In this document: positions 1 through 6,588 of the stretch, in pieces
Position numbering within the stretch: the first letter of the stretch is position 1
How the letters are laid out: each line of letters opens with the position of its first letter
DNA from: DASVAL01 sp035649575
GTDB taxonomy: Bacteria; Planctomycetota; UBA1135; UBA2386
Direction: 5' to 3'
Assembly: GCA_035649575.1 (NCBI GenBank)
Contig: DASRJH010000242.1
Span: 1 to 20,715, forward strand
DNA: 20,715 nucleotides
Position numbers and translations under genes: made by a program
The notes under the pieces: model-generated
The model's database searches: none
Told to the model about the DNA's origin: nothing
What the model saw: the letters and a program-made list of their open reading frames with translations, nothing else

Positions 1-203
1 CTCTCGCTCCGACTCCGTGCACGCGCAAGCCCCGCTGCGGAGCGAGCATGCGCAGCGCGTGGTGCGCCGAAGAACCAGTTCTCGTTCACGACGGCGTCAC
101 GCAGGCGCGATGGACGCGCCGTGCATCGAAGCGATTCGGTCCCCGAGTCCGCCTCCGCTCCCAGTGCTGGGCAAGTCGCTTACCTACGAACAGCGGCCCA
201 GAA

Positions 204-235
204 CATCGACGCCGGCAGAGCGTCGGCGTCCGATG
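204..235. repeat. GC-rich hairpin, possible terminator of an upstream gene
   Basis: GACGCCG (208-214) is the reverse complement of CGGCGTC (224-230), with a 9-nt loop. The stem extends outward through CATC (204-207) and GATG (232-235), with one bulged C at 231, giving 11 pairs. There is no T-run on either side, so a classic intrinsic terminator is not supported. It may be a terminator-like or operator element for a gene outside the window. Confidence 0.3.
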
Positions 236-450
236 CGGGTGGAAATGGGACCTGCACTACCCGCTCTTCCCGACCTGCCCCGGCTTAGCCTCGCCCGCGC
301 AACCCCGGCGCGACGGTCCCGCACGCGGACGCACGTGGGCGTCCACACCGCCCGCAGCGCCCCGAAAAGTAGACCCTGCAGGACGCGGCCCGCAGAGCCT
401 ACTTCAGCCCCGATTCCGCCCTGGGAGCCGCCTCGCGGGCCGCGTCCCGG

Positions 451-490
451 TTGTGCCAGGTTGTGCCAGGTGGTGCCACGTTGTGACCAA
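451..490. repeat. 10-bp tandem repeat, about four copies
   Basis: The unit TTGTGCCAGG occurs twice perfectly (451-460, 461-470). It is followed by TGGTGCCACG (471-480) and TTGTGACCAA (481-490), which keep the TGTG or GTGCC core. A 10-bp period is close to one helical turn, so protein-binding sites on one face of the helix are possible. It lies in the gene-free left end. Chance or slippage origin is equally possible. Confidence 0.55.
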
Positions 491-584
491 GGCGATTGCA
501 CACTCGCCGATTCGCGAAACATGCACACGCGAGAAACCCCACTTTCGTGGCCGAACTCGCGCGAAGAGGGTGGTAGGCCCTGCA

Positions 585-710
585 GGACACGAAAGAACTG
601 ATGGTTTCCGTGGACCTGGCACTGTCGGTTGCGGGTGCGCGCGAAGGTGTCCCCAGCCGCTTGTGGCTCCCGGTGCCGTGTCCACGCAAACCATCAGTTC
701 GGGACACGAA
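585..710. repeat. 106-bp imperfect palindrome flanked by 9-bp direct repeats (MITE-like)
   Basis: Positions 595-624 and the reverse complement of 671-700 match at 26 of 30 bases; the outer 13 bases (GAACTGATGGTTT) are identical. The loop is 46 nt. Directly outside, offset by one base on each side, the nonamer GGACACGAA occurs at 585-593 and 702-710 in the same orientation. Terminal inverted repeats plus a short direct duplication is the signature of a small non-autonomous transposable element. The same sequence transcribed would form a long hairpin, with two mismatches read as G-U pairs on the plus strand. No transposase is present. An RNA-hairpin or operator role is the main alternative. Confidence 0.5.
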
Positions 711-734
711 CGTGCTCGGTGACGAGATGCGGTG

Positions 735-751
735 GGCCTGCATGGCAGGCC
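735..751. promoter_or_regulatory. Perfect 7-bp inverted repeat ahead of the lipid kinase start
   Basis: GGCCTGC (735-741) and GCAGGCC (745-751) are exact reverse complements around a 3-nt ATG loop. The repeat lies 19 nt upstream of the preferred GTG start at 771. It could be an operator, or an mRNA hairpin affecting initiation. If the alternative GTG at 732 were the true start, it would be inside the coding region. Confidence 0.3.
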
Positions 752-770
752 GTATGGTTGGCCACCCAGC

Positions 771-1715
771 GTGAACGGAAGCCCATCCTCGCCGCCCCGC
801 CGCCTGTTGCTCGTCGCGAACCCGATCGCCGGCGGCGGCAGGGGCAAGGATCTTGCCCCGCGCCTGGCCTCGTTGCTTCGACAGCGCGGCGTCGAGGCCG
901 AGGTCTACCTGACGAGCGCGCCCGGCGATGCAGCGGCGCGCGCCGCCCGCGCGGGGTCCGAGCCATGGCACGGCCTCGTAGCGATCGGCGGCGACGGCAC
1001 CGTCAACGAAGTGTTGAACGGCATGCCGGACCCGAGCCGGCCGCTCGCGGTGTTGCCGCTCGGCACCGCGAACGTGTTGGCACTCGAACTGGGGCTGCCG
1101 CGACAGCCCGAGGCGGCCGCCGAGATCATCGCGGCGGGCCACGTGCGCAAGCTGGCGATTGGACTCTGCGGCAACCGGCGCTTTCTGCTGTTCTGCGGTG
1201 CTGGCGTCGACGGCGCCGTCGTGCAACGCCTCAGCGAGGTGCGCACGGGCACGCTCGGCAAGCGCAAGTGGGTCGCGCCGATCCTGCACACGGTCTGGCA
1301 CTGGCCGCAGTTCACGCTGTCGGCGACGTTCCCGGACGGCAGCCGTCTCGAGAACCTGAGCTCGGTGCTCGTGACCCGGGTCCGCAACTACGGCGGTGTG
1401 GTGCACCTCACGAGGGACGTGTCGGTCGACAGCGGCCTGCTGCACGTGTTGTGCTTCCGGCAGCGATCGCGCCTGCAGTGGATCTGGCAGGGTGCGCGCG
1501 CTTTCGCCGGTCGCATGGCACCGGGCGCTCGGCTCGAAGTGCGGGCCGTCACCGCGGTCCGGATCGACGGCGACGCGCCGTTCCAGATCGACGGCGACTT
1601 CGGCGGCAGGAGCCCCGTGCAGGTGAGCCTGCTGCCACAGCAAGCCCAGGTCTACGTCGCTGCGGAACGAACCGTACCCAAGGTCGATGTCCCGGTGCCG
1701 GTGGCCGGGCGGTAG
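771..1715 (+). CDS. Diacylglycerol kinase family lipid kinase (YegS/BmrU-like)
   Basis: This is a 314-aa protein of the DAGK catalytic family, cytosolic or membrane-peripheral enzymes that move the ATP gamma-phosphate to diacylglycerol, sphingoid or related lipids. After a basic N-terminus, the strand LLLVANPIAGGG opens the nucleotide fold. GGDGTVNEV (nt 987 onward) is the family glycine-rich phosphate-binding motif, and PLGTANVLA follows as the second conserved block. The C-terminal half has the beta-sandwich pattern, with FQIDGDF near the end. GTG at 771 gives a family-like N-terminus. GTG at 732 is also in frame and would add 13 residues spanning a hairpin; neither has a clear Shine-Dalgarno. 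The stop lies one base before the kdsA ATG, so the two are probably co-transcribed. The exact lipid substrate cannot be read from sequence. Confidence 0.88.
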   Translation: MNGSPSSPPRRLLLVANPIAGGGRGKDLAPRLASLLRQRGVEAEVYLTSAPGDAAARAARAGSEPWHGLVAIGGDGTVNEVLNGMPDPSRPLAVLPLGTANVLALELGLPRQPEAAAEIIAAGHVRKLAIGLCGNRRFLLFCGAGVDGAVVQRLSEVRTGTLGKRKWVAPILHTVWHWPQFTLSATFPDGSRLENLSSVLVTRVRNYGGVVHLTRDVSVDSGLLHVLCFRQRSRLQWIWQGARAFAGRMAPGARLEVRAVTAVRIDGDAPFQIDGDFGGRSPVQVSLLPQQAQVYVAAERTVPKVDVPVPVAGR

Positions 1716-1716
1716 C

Positions 1717-2565
1717 ATGGCGACGATGACCGCACAGCCCCTCGTCCACGAAGTCCACGTCGGCAATGTGACGTTCGGCGGCGGTCGCCCCTTTGCGCTG
1801 ATCGCCGGGCCTTGCGTGATCGAGAGCCGCGACCACTGCCTGCGCCACGCCGCTGCGCTGCAGCGGATCTGCGCTGCGGCGCGCGTGCCGCTCGTGTTCA
1901 AGAGCAGCTTCGACAAGGCCAATCGCACGTCGGGCAGCGCGTTCCGCGGCCTCGGCATGGAAGCCGGACTCTCGATCCTCGCCACGGTCAAACGAGAGCT
2001 CGGCGTGCCGGTGCTGACCGACGTGCACGAGCAGGCGCATTGCGCACCGTGCGGCGAGGTCGTCGACTGCCTGCAGATCCCCGCGTTCTTGTGCCGCCAG
2101 ACGGACCTGCTGCTCGCGGCCGCGGCGACGGGGCGCGCCGTGAACGTCAAGAAGGGTCAGTTCCTCGCACCCGAGGACGTCGGCAACGTGATCGCGAAGC
2201 TGCTCGGAGGGGGCAACAAGAACGCGATGATCACCGAACGCGGCGTCAGCTTCGGCTACCGCACCCTCGTCGTCGACTTCGCGGGCTTCCCGACGATGCG
2301 CGCATTCGGCCAACCGCTGGTCTTCGACGCGACGCACGCGGTGCAGCGCCCCGGTGGCGCCGGTACGGCCACGGGCGGCGACCGCACGAAGGTCCCCTAC
2401 CTCGCGCGGGCCGCCGTCGCGTGCGGCATCGATGGACTCTTCATGGAGGTGCACGAGGATCCCGACCACGCCCCGAGCGACGGCCCCAACATGCTGCGTT
2501 TGTCCGACCTGCCGCGCGTGCTGCAGAGCCTCGTGCGCCTCGACGCAGCCCTGCGCGAACCTTGA
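1717..2565 (+). CDS. kdsA: 3-deoxy-8-phosphooctulonate (Kdo-8-P) synthase, metal-dependent type
   Basis: The enzyme condenses phosphoenolpyruvate with arabinose 5-phosphate to make Kdo-8-phosphate, the precursor of the Kdo sugar of lipopolysaccharide, in the cytosol. At 282 aa it matches the usual length of about 280. Visible family blocks are GPCVIES (31-37), FKSSFDKANR (61-70), TDVHE (101-105), NVKKGQF (143-149) and SDGPNML (254-260). Cys33 in GPCVIES marks the metal-dependent class; the metal-independent E. coli enzyme has Asn there. The other expected ligands, His207, Glu244 and Asp255, are present. ATG 1717 follows the upstream stop by one base; ATG 1726 is a possible alternative, and ATG 1687 would overlap the lipid kinase. 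It implies a Gram-negative-type outer membrane. Confidence 0.95.
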   Translation: MATMTAQPLVHEVHVGNVTFGGGRPFALIAGPCVIESRDHCLRHAAALQRICAAARVPLVFKSSFDKANRTSGSAFRGLGMEAGLSILATVKRELGVPVLTDVHEQAHCAPCGEVVDCLQIPAFLCRQTDLLLAAAATGRAVNVKKGQFLAPEDVGNVIAKLLGGGNKNAMITERGVSFGYRTLVVDFAGFPTMRAFGQPLVFDATHAVQRPGGAGTATGGDRTKVPYLARAAVACGIDGLFMEVHEDPDHAPSDGPNMLRLSDLPRVLQSLVRLDAALREP

Positions 2566-2735
2566 GGAAAGCCGCCGTTTCAGTGCTGGGCGCCGCACCC
2601 CATGGCACCGGTCCGTAGCTGGCACGGGCCGTCACCTACTGGCATGATCCCGCCCCGCCCGTGGATACCGCCGTCGGTTGCCACGCCCCAGCGCGCTACT
2701 ATTGGGGAGCGGAAAGCCCGGCTGCACCCCCATCG

Positions 2736-3872
2736 ATGCGTGTTCGCGAACTGATCGTCCTCGGTATCGGCCTCGGATTGGCACTCGGAGTCTGGGTCTG
2801 GTTCGAGAGCCAGAGCCGGGCCGAAGAGCTGCGGCCCGACGTGGCCGCCGTCGACCCGGCAGGCCCAGACGCGGCAGGCTCAGCGCAAGGAGCGGTTCCC
2901 GCGCCCCAGGCCGAGGCGAGCAGCGTGGAACACGCCCCGGCGGCCGTGAAGATCGCCCCCATCACGCGGGCAGGCGACCGCGAGCAAACCAACGCGGGCC
3001 GGACCACGGGCATGGTGTGCGGCGACATCCAGCTCGCGGTCTCGGTGCTGAACAAGATCACGTCGATGACCGTCCTCGTCGAGGAAGTCCGCAGTGCGTT
3101 CGCCGAGAAAGGATTCCACCGCCCCCATCTGTTCCGCGTACCGATCAAGCTCGGCGTCGGCACGCCGACGTTCAAGGTCGCGGACATCCCGTTCTCCGAG
3201 TACCCGTACGCGGTCAGCGTCTACGTGCCCGGACTCAACGGCAGCAAGCGGACCGTGACCATCGATGCCACGAATCCGGTGGTCGACGACATCGTGCTGG
3301 TCGTCTCGCCCGGCGCGCCGTTCACCTTGCTCGTCAGAGACCAGGACGCGGCACCCTACGCCGGCCTCGAGGTGAGCATGCAGCCGGTCGGCGATCCACT
3401 CGGCCGCCAGGCCTCGCGAGGCACGACCGACAACTTCGGCAGCATCGTGTTCGAGGACGTGCTCGCCGGCGACTACCAGATCGCCGCCTCCCTGAACGGG
3501 CAACCAGTCGGTGACGCGCAGCTCGTCAAGGTGCAGCCCGGCCAAGGGAACTTCCATCCCAAGATCCAGGGGCAAGGGCACGCGATGACGATCCCGCGCG
3601 GCGTGCCGCTGCAATTGCAGGTCAACGACGGCGGCGGCTACGGGGTGGCCGACGCCAAAGTGACGGCGACGGCCCTGGACCGGATCAAGCTCACGCAGGT
3701 CACGGCGATGACGAACGCCGGTGGCCGCGCCGAATTCTCGCACCTCGCTCCAGGCACGTGGCACTTCGTCGTCGAGAAGGAAAAGTTCGACCGGCGCGAT
3801 CTGCAGGTGACGATCAAAGCGGGGCAGCAGCCCGCGTTCCGCGACCTGCAGCTGCGCCGCCTCTCCTGGTAG
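2736..3872 (+). CDS. Membrane-anchored protein with carboxypeptidase-regulatory-like beta domains
   Basis: This is a 378-aa protein of unknown specific function. Residues 5-23 form one hydrophobic segment after a basic MRVRE start, read as a signal anchor or uncleaved signal peptide. Residues 30-90 are Ala/Pro/Glu-rich and probably disordered. From about 140 onward come beta-strand repeats of the Ig/CNA-B/carboxypeptidase-regulatory type, with motifs such as FEDVLAGDYQIA (239-250) and FSHLAPGTWHFVVE (334-347), where a turn then aromatic-strand pattern recurs. The product is likely periplasmic or outward-facing. ATG 2736 is preferred because it starts directly at the anchor; an upstream in-frame GTG at 2661 would add an uncharged leader of 25 residues. 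It sits between kdsA and a FabZ-type gene in the same orientation, but with gaps of 170 and 153 bp, so co-transcription is uncertain. Confidence 0.7.
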   Translation: MRVRELIVLGIGLGLALGVWVWFESQSRAEELRPDVAAVDPAGPDAAGSAQGAVPAPQAEASSVEHAPAAVKIAPITRAGDREQTNAGRTTGMVCGDIQLAVSVLNKITSMTVLVEEVRSAFAEKGFHRPHLFRVPIKLGVGTPTFKVADIPFSEYPYAVSVYVPGLNGSKRTVTIDATNPVVDDIVLVVSPGAPFTLLVRDQDAAPYAGLEVSMQPVGDPLGRQASRGTTDNFGSIVFEDVLAGDYQIAASLNGQPVGDAQLVKVQPGQGNFHPKIQGQGHAMTIPRGVPLQLQVNDGGGYGVADAKVTATALDRIKLTQVTAMTNAGGRAEFSHLAPGTWHFVVEKEKFDRRDLQVTIKAGQQPAFRDLQLRRLSW

Positions 3873-4025
3873 AGCACCGCCCCGAGCTGCTGCGGTTGGC
3901 GGCGCGCTCGGCCACGACGCGTTGAAAAACAGCTTCGTCGCTGTGGCTCCTCGACGCTTCCGACGGGTTCGCGCGATCGGTAGATTGCCGCCCAACTGCA
4001 ATCGCGACGAATCGCGCATTCGACC
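3873..4025 (+). promoter_or_regulatory. Intergenic region with weak promoter candidate for the fabZ-glycosyltransferase pair
   Basis: TTCCGA (3958-3963) and TAGATT (3981-3986) are separated by 17 bases and lie upstream of the dehydratase ATG at 4026. Both elements are imperfect matches to a sigma-70 promoter. A direct repeat of ATCGCG lies close to the start. No clear terminator for the preceding gene was seen. Confidence 0.25.
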
Positions 4026-4505
4026 ATGGGACAACCGATCGTCGACCTGAACAGCCTCGACCTCAGCCGCAATGTCATCACGGAAGAAGATCTACGCGGC
4101 TGCCTTCCGCACCGCGATCACTTCCAGCTGCTCGATGGCATCTGCCACTTCGACCCCAAGCGCAAGCTCGCGATCGGCTACAAGGACTGGGGCGCCGATG
4201 CGTGGTGGGCCAGAGGCCACATTCCCGGCAAGCCGCTGATGCCCGGCGTGCTGATGATCGAGGGTGCAGCGCAGGTCGCTTCGTTCCTGATCAAGAAGGT
4301 CAGCACCTGGGACATCGACCGTTTCATCGGCCTCGCCGGCCTCAACGACGTGCGCGTGCGCGGCCAGATCACGCCGCCGGCGCGCGTCTACTTCGTGAGC
4401 GGCGACGTCGTGTTCAGCGGTCGCCGCATGGCCAAGATGCCGGGGCAGGTGTTCTGCAACGGACAGATGACGATGGAGATGGAGCTGCTCGGAGTGATGT
4501 TGTGA
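4026..4505 (+). CDS. fabZ: 3-hydroxyacyl-ACP dehydratase, FabZ-type hotdog protein
   Basis: The 159-aa product belongs to the FabZ/FabA hotdog-fold dehydratases, which remove water from 3-hydroxyacyl-ACP in fatty-acid elongation. PHRDHFQLLD (28-37) matches the N-terminal PHR-pFLLvD block. GHIPGKPLMPGVLMIEGAAQ (64-83) carries the catalytic His65 and Glu79. The length is slightly above the usual 140-150. The second conserved aromatic in the GHFPG block is Ile here, and the middle segment (KDWGADAWW) differs from housekeeping FabZ, so it may be a specialised paralog serving a particular acyl chain. The stop is one base from the next ATG, pointing to translational coupling with the glycosyltransferase. 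Confidence 0.85.
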   Translation: MGQPIVDLNSLDLSRNVITEEDLRGCLPHRDHFQLLDGICHFDPKRKLAIGYKDWGADAWWARGHIPGKPLMPGVLMIEGAAQVASFLIKKVSTWDIDRFIGLAGLNDVRVRGQITPPARVYFVSGDVVFSGRRMAKMPGQVFCNGQMTMEMELLGVML

Positions 4506-4506
4506 G

Positions 4507-6471
4507 ATGAGCGGCGCCCACCCTCCCACGCCGGTGCCGCAATGGTTCGTGGCGTTGCCGATCCTCGCGATCGCGATCTGGTGGCCGTGGGAACCCTACT
4601 GGCAGAGCGACGACTTCATCGCGCTGCACTACGCGCACGACCTCGACCGCGCGCTGCGCGACTTCACGGGACCCCAGTACGGCGCCACGGACCTCTGGTG
4701 GTTCTACCGGCCGTTGGTCACGCTCAGTTTCTGGATCGAACAGACGATCGCGGGCGCCGACCCCTTCCTCTCGCACGCGAGCAACGTCGTCGCACACGGC
4801 ATCAACGCGCTGCTCGTCGGGCTGCTGTGGCGCCGGTTCATACCCGACGTGGAAGCGTTCCTCGCGGGCCTCATGTGGGCGATGATGCCTTCTCACGCCG
4901 GATCGATCGCGTGGGCCGTCGGCCGCGTCGACAGCCACGCGACGGTGTGGTGCCTGCTCGCGTTGTGGTTGTTCACGCTCCACGACGAAGCGGTGAGCCA
5001 GGACAAACCAGGCGCGGCGTGGCCGATGGTGCTCGCGTTCGCCGCTGCGCTGTGCACCAAGGAAAGCGCCATCGTCGTGCCACCGCTCGCAGCGATGTAC
5101 GCGTTCATGCGCACGGCGCCGAAACCGCTGGGAACGCGCATCTCGCTCGCGCTGCGCCGTTCGCTGCCGCTGTTCGTGCTGCTGCTGCTCTACCTGCCGT
5201 TCCGCTTCTACGTGCTCGGCCGGTTCGGCGGGTACTCGGGCTTCCAGTGGGACCCCATCGCGATGCTGACAGGCTTCGGGCGCGTCGTGGCCGATCTGCT
5301 GGTGCCGCTGCGCTGGATCGGTCTCACCGACGCCGCGGAGCTCGTGAAGTTGCCGCCGCTCGTCTGCCTGTGGATCGCGGTCTTGCCCTTCCTGGCCGCG
5401 GTCTGGGTGCTCGTGTCCACGCCGAAGTGGCTGGCCACGTTCGTCATCTTCCTGGTCGCGCTCGTGCCCATGGCCGGTCTGCTGGCCGCCGCCGACAATC
5501 CGCAGAACCTGCGCATCTACTACTTGCCGACCGCGGTGCTCGTGGGCTTGCTCGCGGCGCCGGGGCGCGTGTCGGTGCTCGTGCTGCTCGCGTGGGCCGT
5601 GCCCTTGATCGCGATGCGCAACGAGCAACATCGCATCGACGTGCAATCCGCGACCATGCACAAGGCACTCGTGCGCGAAGGGAACGAAGGCGCCAAGGGC
5701 CCCATGTTCGTCCAGGGCCTGCCGCACGTGAATGCGATCGGCACGTCGATCCAGTTCCACTTCGGCGTCGACCGCATGCTGCAAGAGCCATTCGGCCACC
5801 GCAGCCAGCGGCTCATGGCGCTGCGGCCGCTCGTCGAGCAGCGCGACGTGTTCCAACTCGAGACGTCCGAGGGCATGCCGTTCGCGCTGCCCGGCGGCTC
5901 GACGTGGTTCTTCCTCGGTTCCACGACGCCGGGCTCCATGGCGCTGGGCCAGCCGCCCACAGGGCCGACGCTGCCAGAGCTCGTGGTGACCGGCGACGTC
6001 GATGGCGTGCTCGACCTCACGTCGACGCGTCTTCGCGCGATGGAGCTCGGGTCCGCGGGCATCTGGGAGCGCGACGAGCCGAGCTTCGGCCTGCAGACAC
6101 CCGGAGTGCGCCCACAGGGCTATCGCATCACGGTCTTCACTGCGAACGGCTATCTGTGCCTCTGCTGTGCGGACCACGCCGCGGGCGGCAGTCCCGACGG
6201 GGCCATCGACATGCTGCGCTTCTTCGCGGGCCATCCACAAAAGGAGCTGAAGCCCGCGCGCTATGGGCTCGCCGATTACACATTCGTCGGCGAGGGCCTG
6301 CTCGTGCCTACCACGATCGACCTCGTGCCCGAGTTTCCGGTGCTCGTCGAAGCCGGCTCGTGGCAGGGCGTCTGGTTCACCGCCACACACCGCGCTCGAC
6401 GACTGGTAACCTTCCGGTTCGATCGGGACTATCCAGCCTGGCTGCGCCGCGCCCAAGGAACCGACCGGTGA
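4507..6471 (+). CDS. Polytopic GT-C glycosyltransferase, TMTC/PMT-like
   Basis: This is a 654-aa integral membrane protein. An acidic SDDF (34-37) follows the first hydrophobic segment, as in GT-C lipid-phosphosugar-dependent transferases, where the first-loop acid acts in catalysis. YRPLVTLSFW (67-76), MPSHAGSIAWAVGRVDS (128-144) and LCTKESAIVVPP (183-194) match the order and pattern of TMTC-type O-mannosyltransferase blocks (YRPL, HP-H-EAVA-GR-D, KE-A). About ten hydrophobic segments occupy residues 12-375. The remaining 280 residues are mostly soluble and probably periplasmic; I do not recognise that part. No TPR repeats follow, unlike animal TMTC. The donor and acceptor are unknown. The gene begins one base after the fabZ stop. 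Confidence 0.78.
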   Translation: MSGAHPPTPVPQWFVALPILAIAIWWPWEPYWQSDDFIALHYAHDLDRALRDFTGPQYGATDLWWFYRPLVTLSFWIEQTIAGADPFLSHASNVVAHGINALLVGLLWRRFIPDVEAFLAGLMWAMMPSHAGSIAWAVGRVDSHATVWCLLALWLFTLHDEAVSQDKPGAAWPMVLAFAAALCTKESAIVVPPLAAMYAFMRTAPKPLGTRISLALRRSLPLFVLLLLYLPFRFYVLGRFGGYSGFQWDPIAMLTGFGRVVADLLVPLRWIGLTDAAELVKLPPLVCLWIAVLPFLAAVWVLVSTPKWLATFVIFLVALVPMAGLLAAADNPQNLRIYYLPTAVLVGLLAAPGRVSVLVLLAWAVPLIAMRNEQHRIDVQSATMHKALVREGNEGAKGPMFVQGLPHVNAIGTSIQFHFGVDRMLQEPFGHRSQRLMALRPLVEQRDVFQLETSEGMPFALPGGSTWFFLGSTTPGSMALGQPPTGPTLPELVVTGDVDGVLDLTSTRLRAMELGSAGIWERDEPSFGLQTPGVRPQGYRITVFTANGYLCLCCADHAAGGSPDGAIDMLRFFAGHPQKELKPARYGLADYTFVGEGLLVPTTIDLVPEFPVLVEAGSWQGVWFTATHRARRLVTFRFDRDYPAWLRRAQGTDR

Positions 6472-6588
6472 AGGATGCCGCGGCAGCCGCCGCCCCAGCA
6501 GGGAAACAGCCGATGATGCGATGCCACGGACGAGAATGCCGCCCAGCGCGGCTCGGCAACGAGCCGAAAGCAACGGCGTGCGCCTGGC

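Larger units (their letters stand above)
1..731. other. Left-end region without a supportable gene
   Basis: Several open frames cross this stretch on both strands, but their translations are Arg/Pro/Ser-rich, low in hydrophobic residues and match no family I recognise, so I treat them as high-GC artefacts. The region instead holds repeat structure, listed separately: a hairpin at 204-235, a 10-bp tandem repeat at 451-490, two copies of CCCTGCAGGAC (374-384 and 578-588), and a long imperfect palindrome with flanking direct repeats (585-710). It could be an intergenic regulatory stretch, a decayed mobile remnant, or the template of a structured RNA. A short real gene cannot be fully excluded. 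Confidence 0.55.

Noticed and set aside
617..632. Sigma-54-like promoter TGGCAC with TTGC
   Set aside because: The spacing between GG and GC is one base too long for sigma-54, and the sequence lies within the palindrome arm and loop.
17..722. Two overlapping plus-strand frames of 194 and 224 codons at the left end
   Set aside because: They are Arg/Pro-rich, lack a ribosome site, match no family and run through the tandem repeat and the palindrome.
399..2150. A minus-strand 583-codon frame opposite the lipid kinase and kdsA
   Set aside because: It shows low-complexity Arg/Ala/His composition and covers two recognisable plus-strand enzymes.
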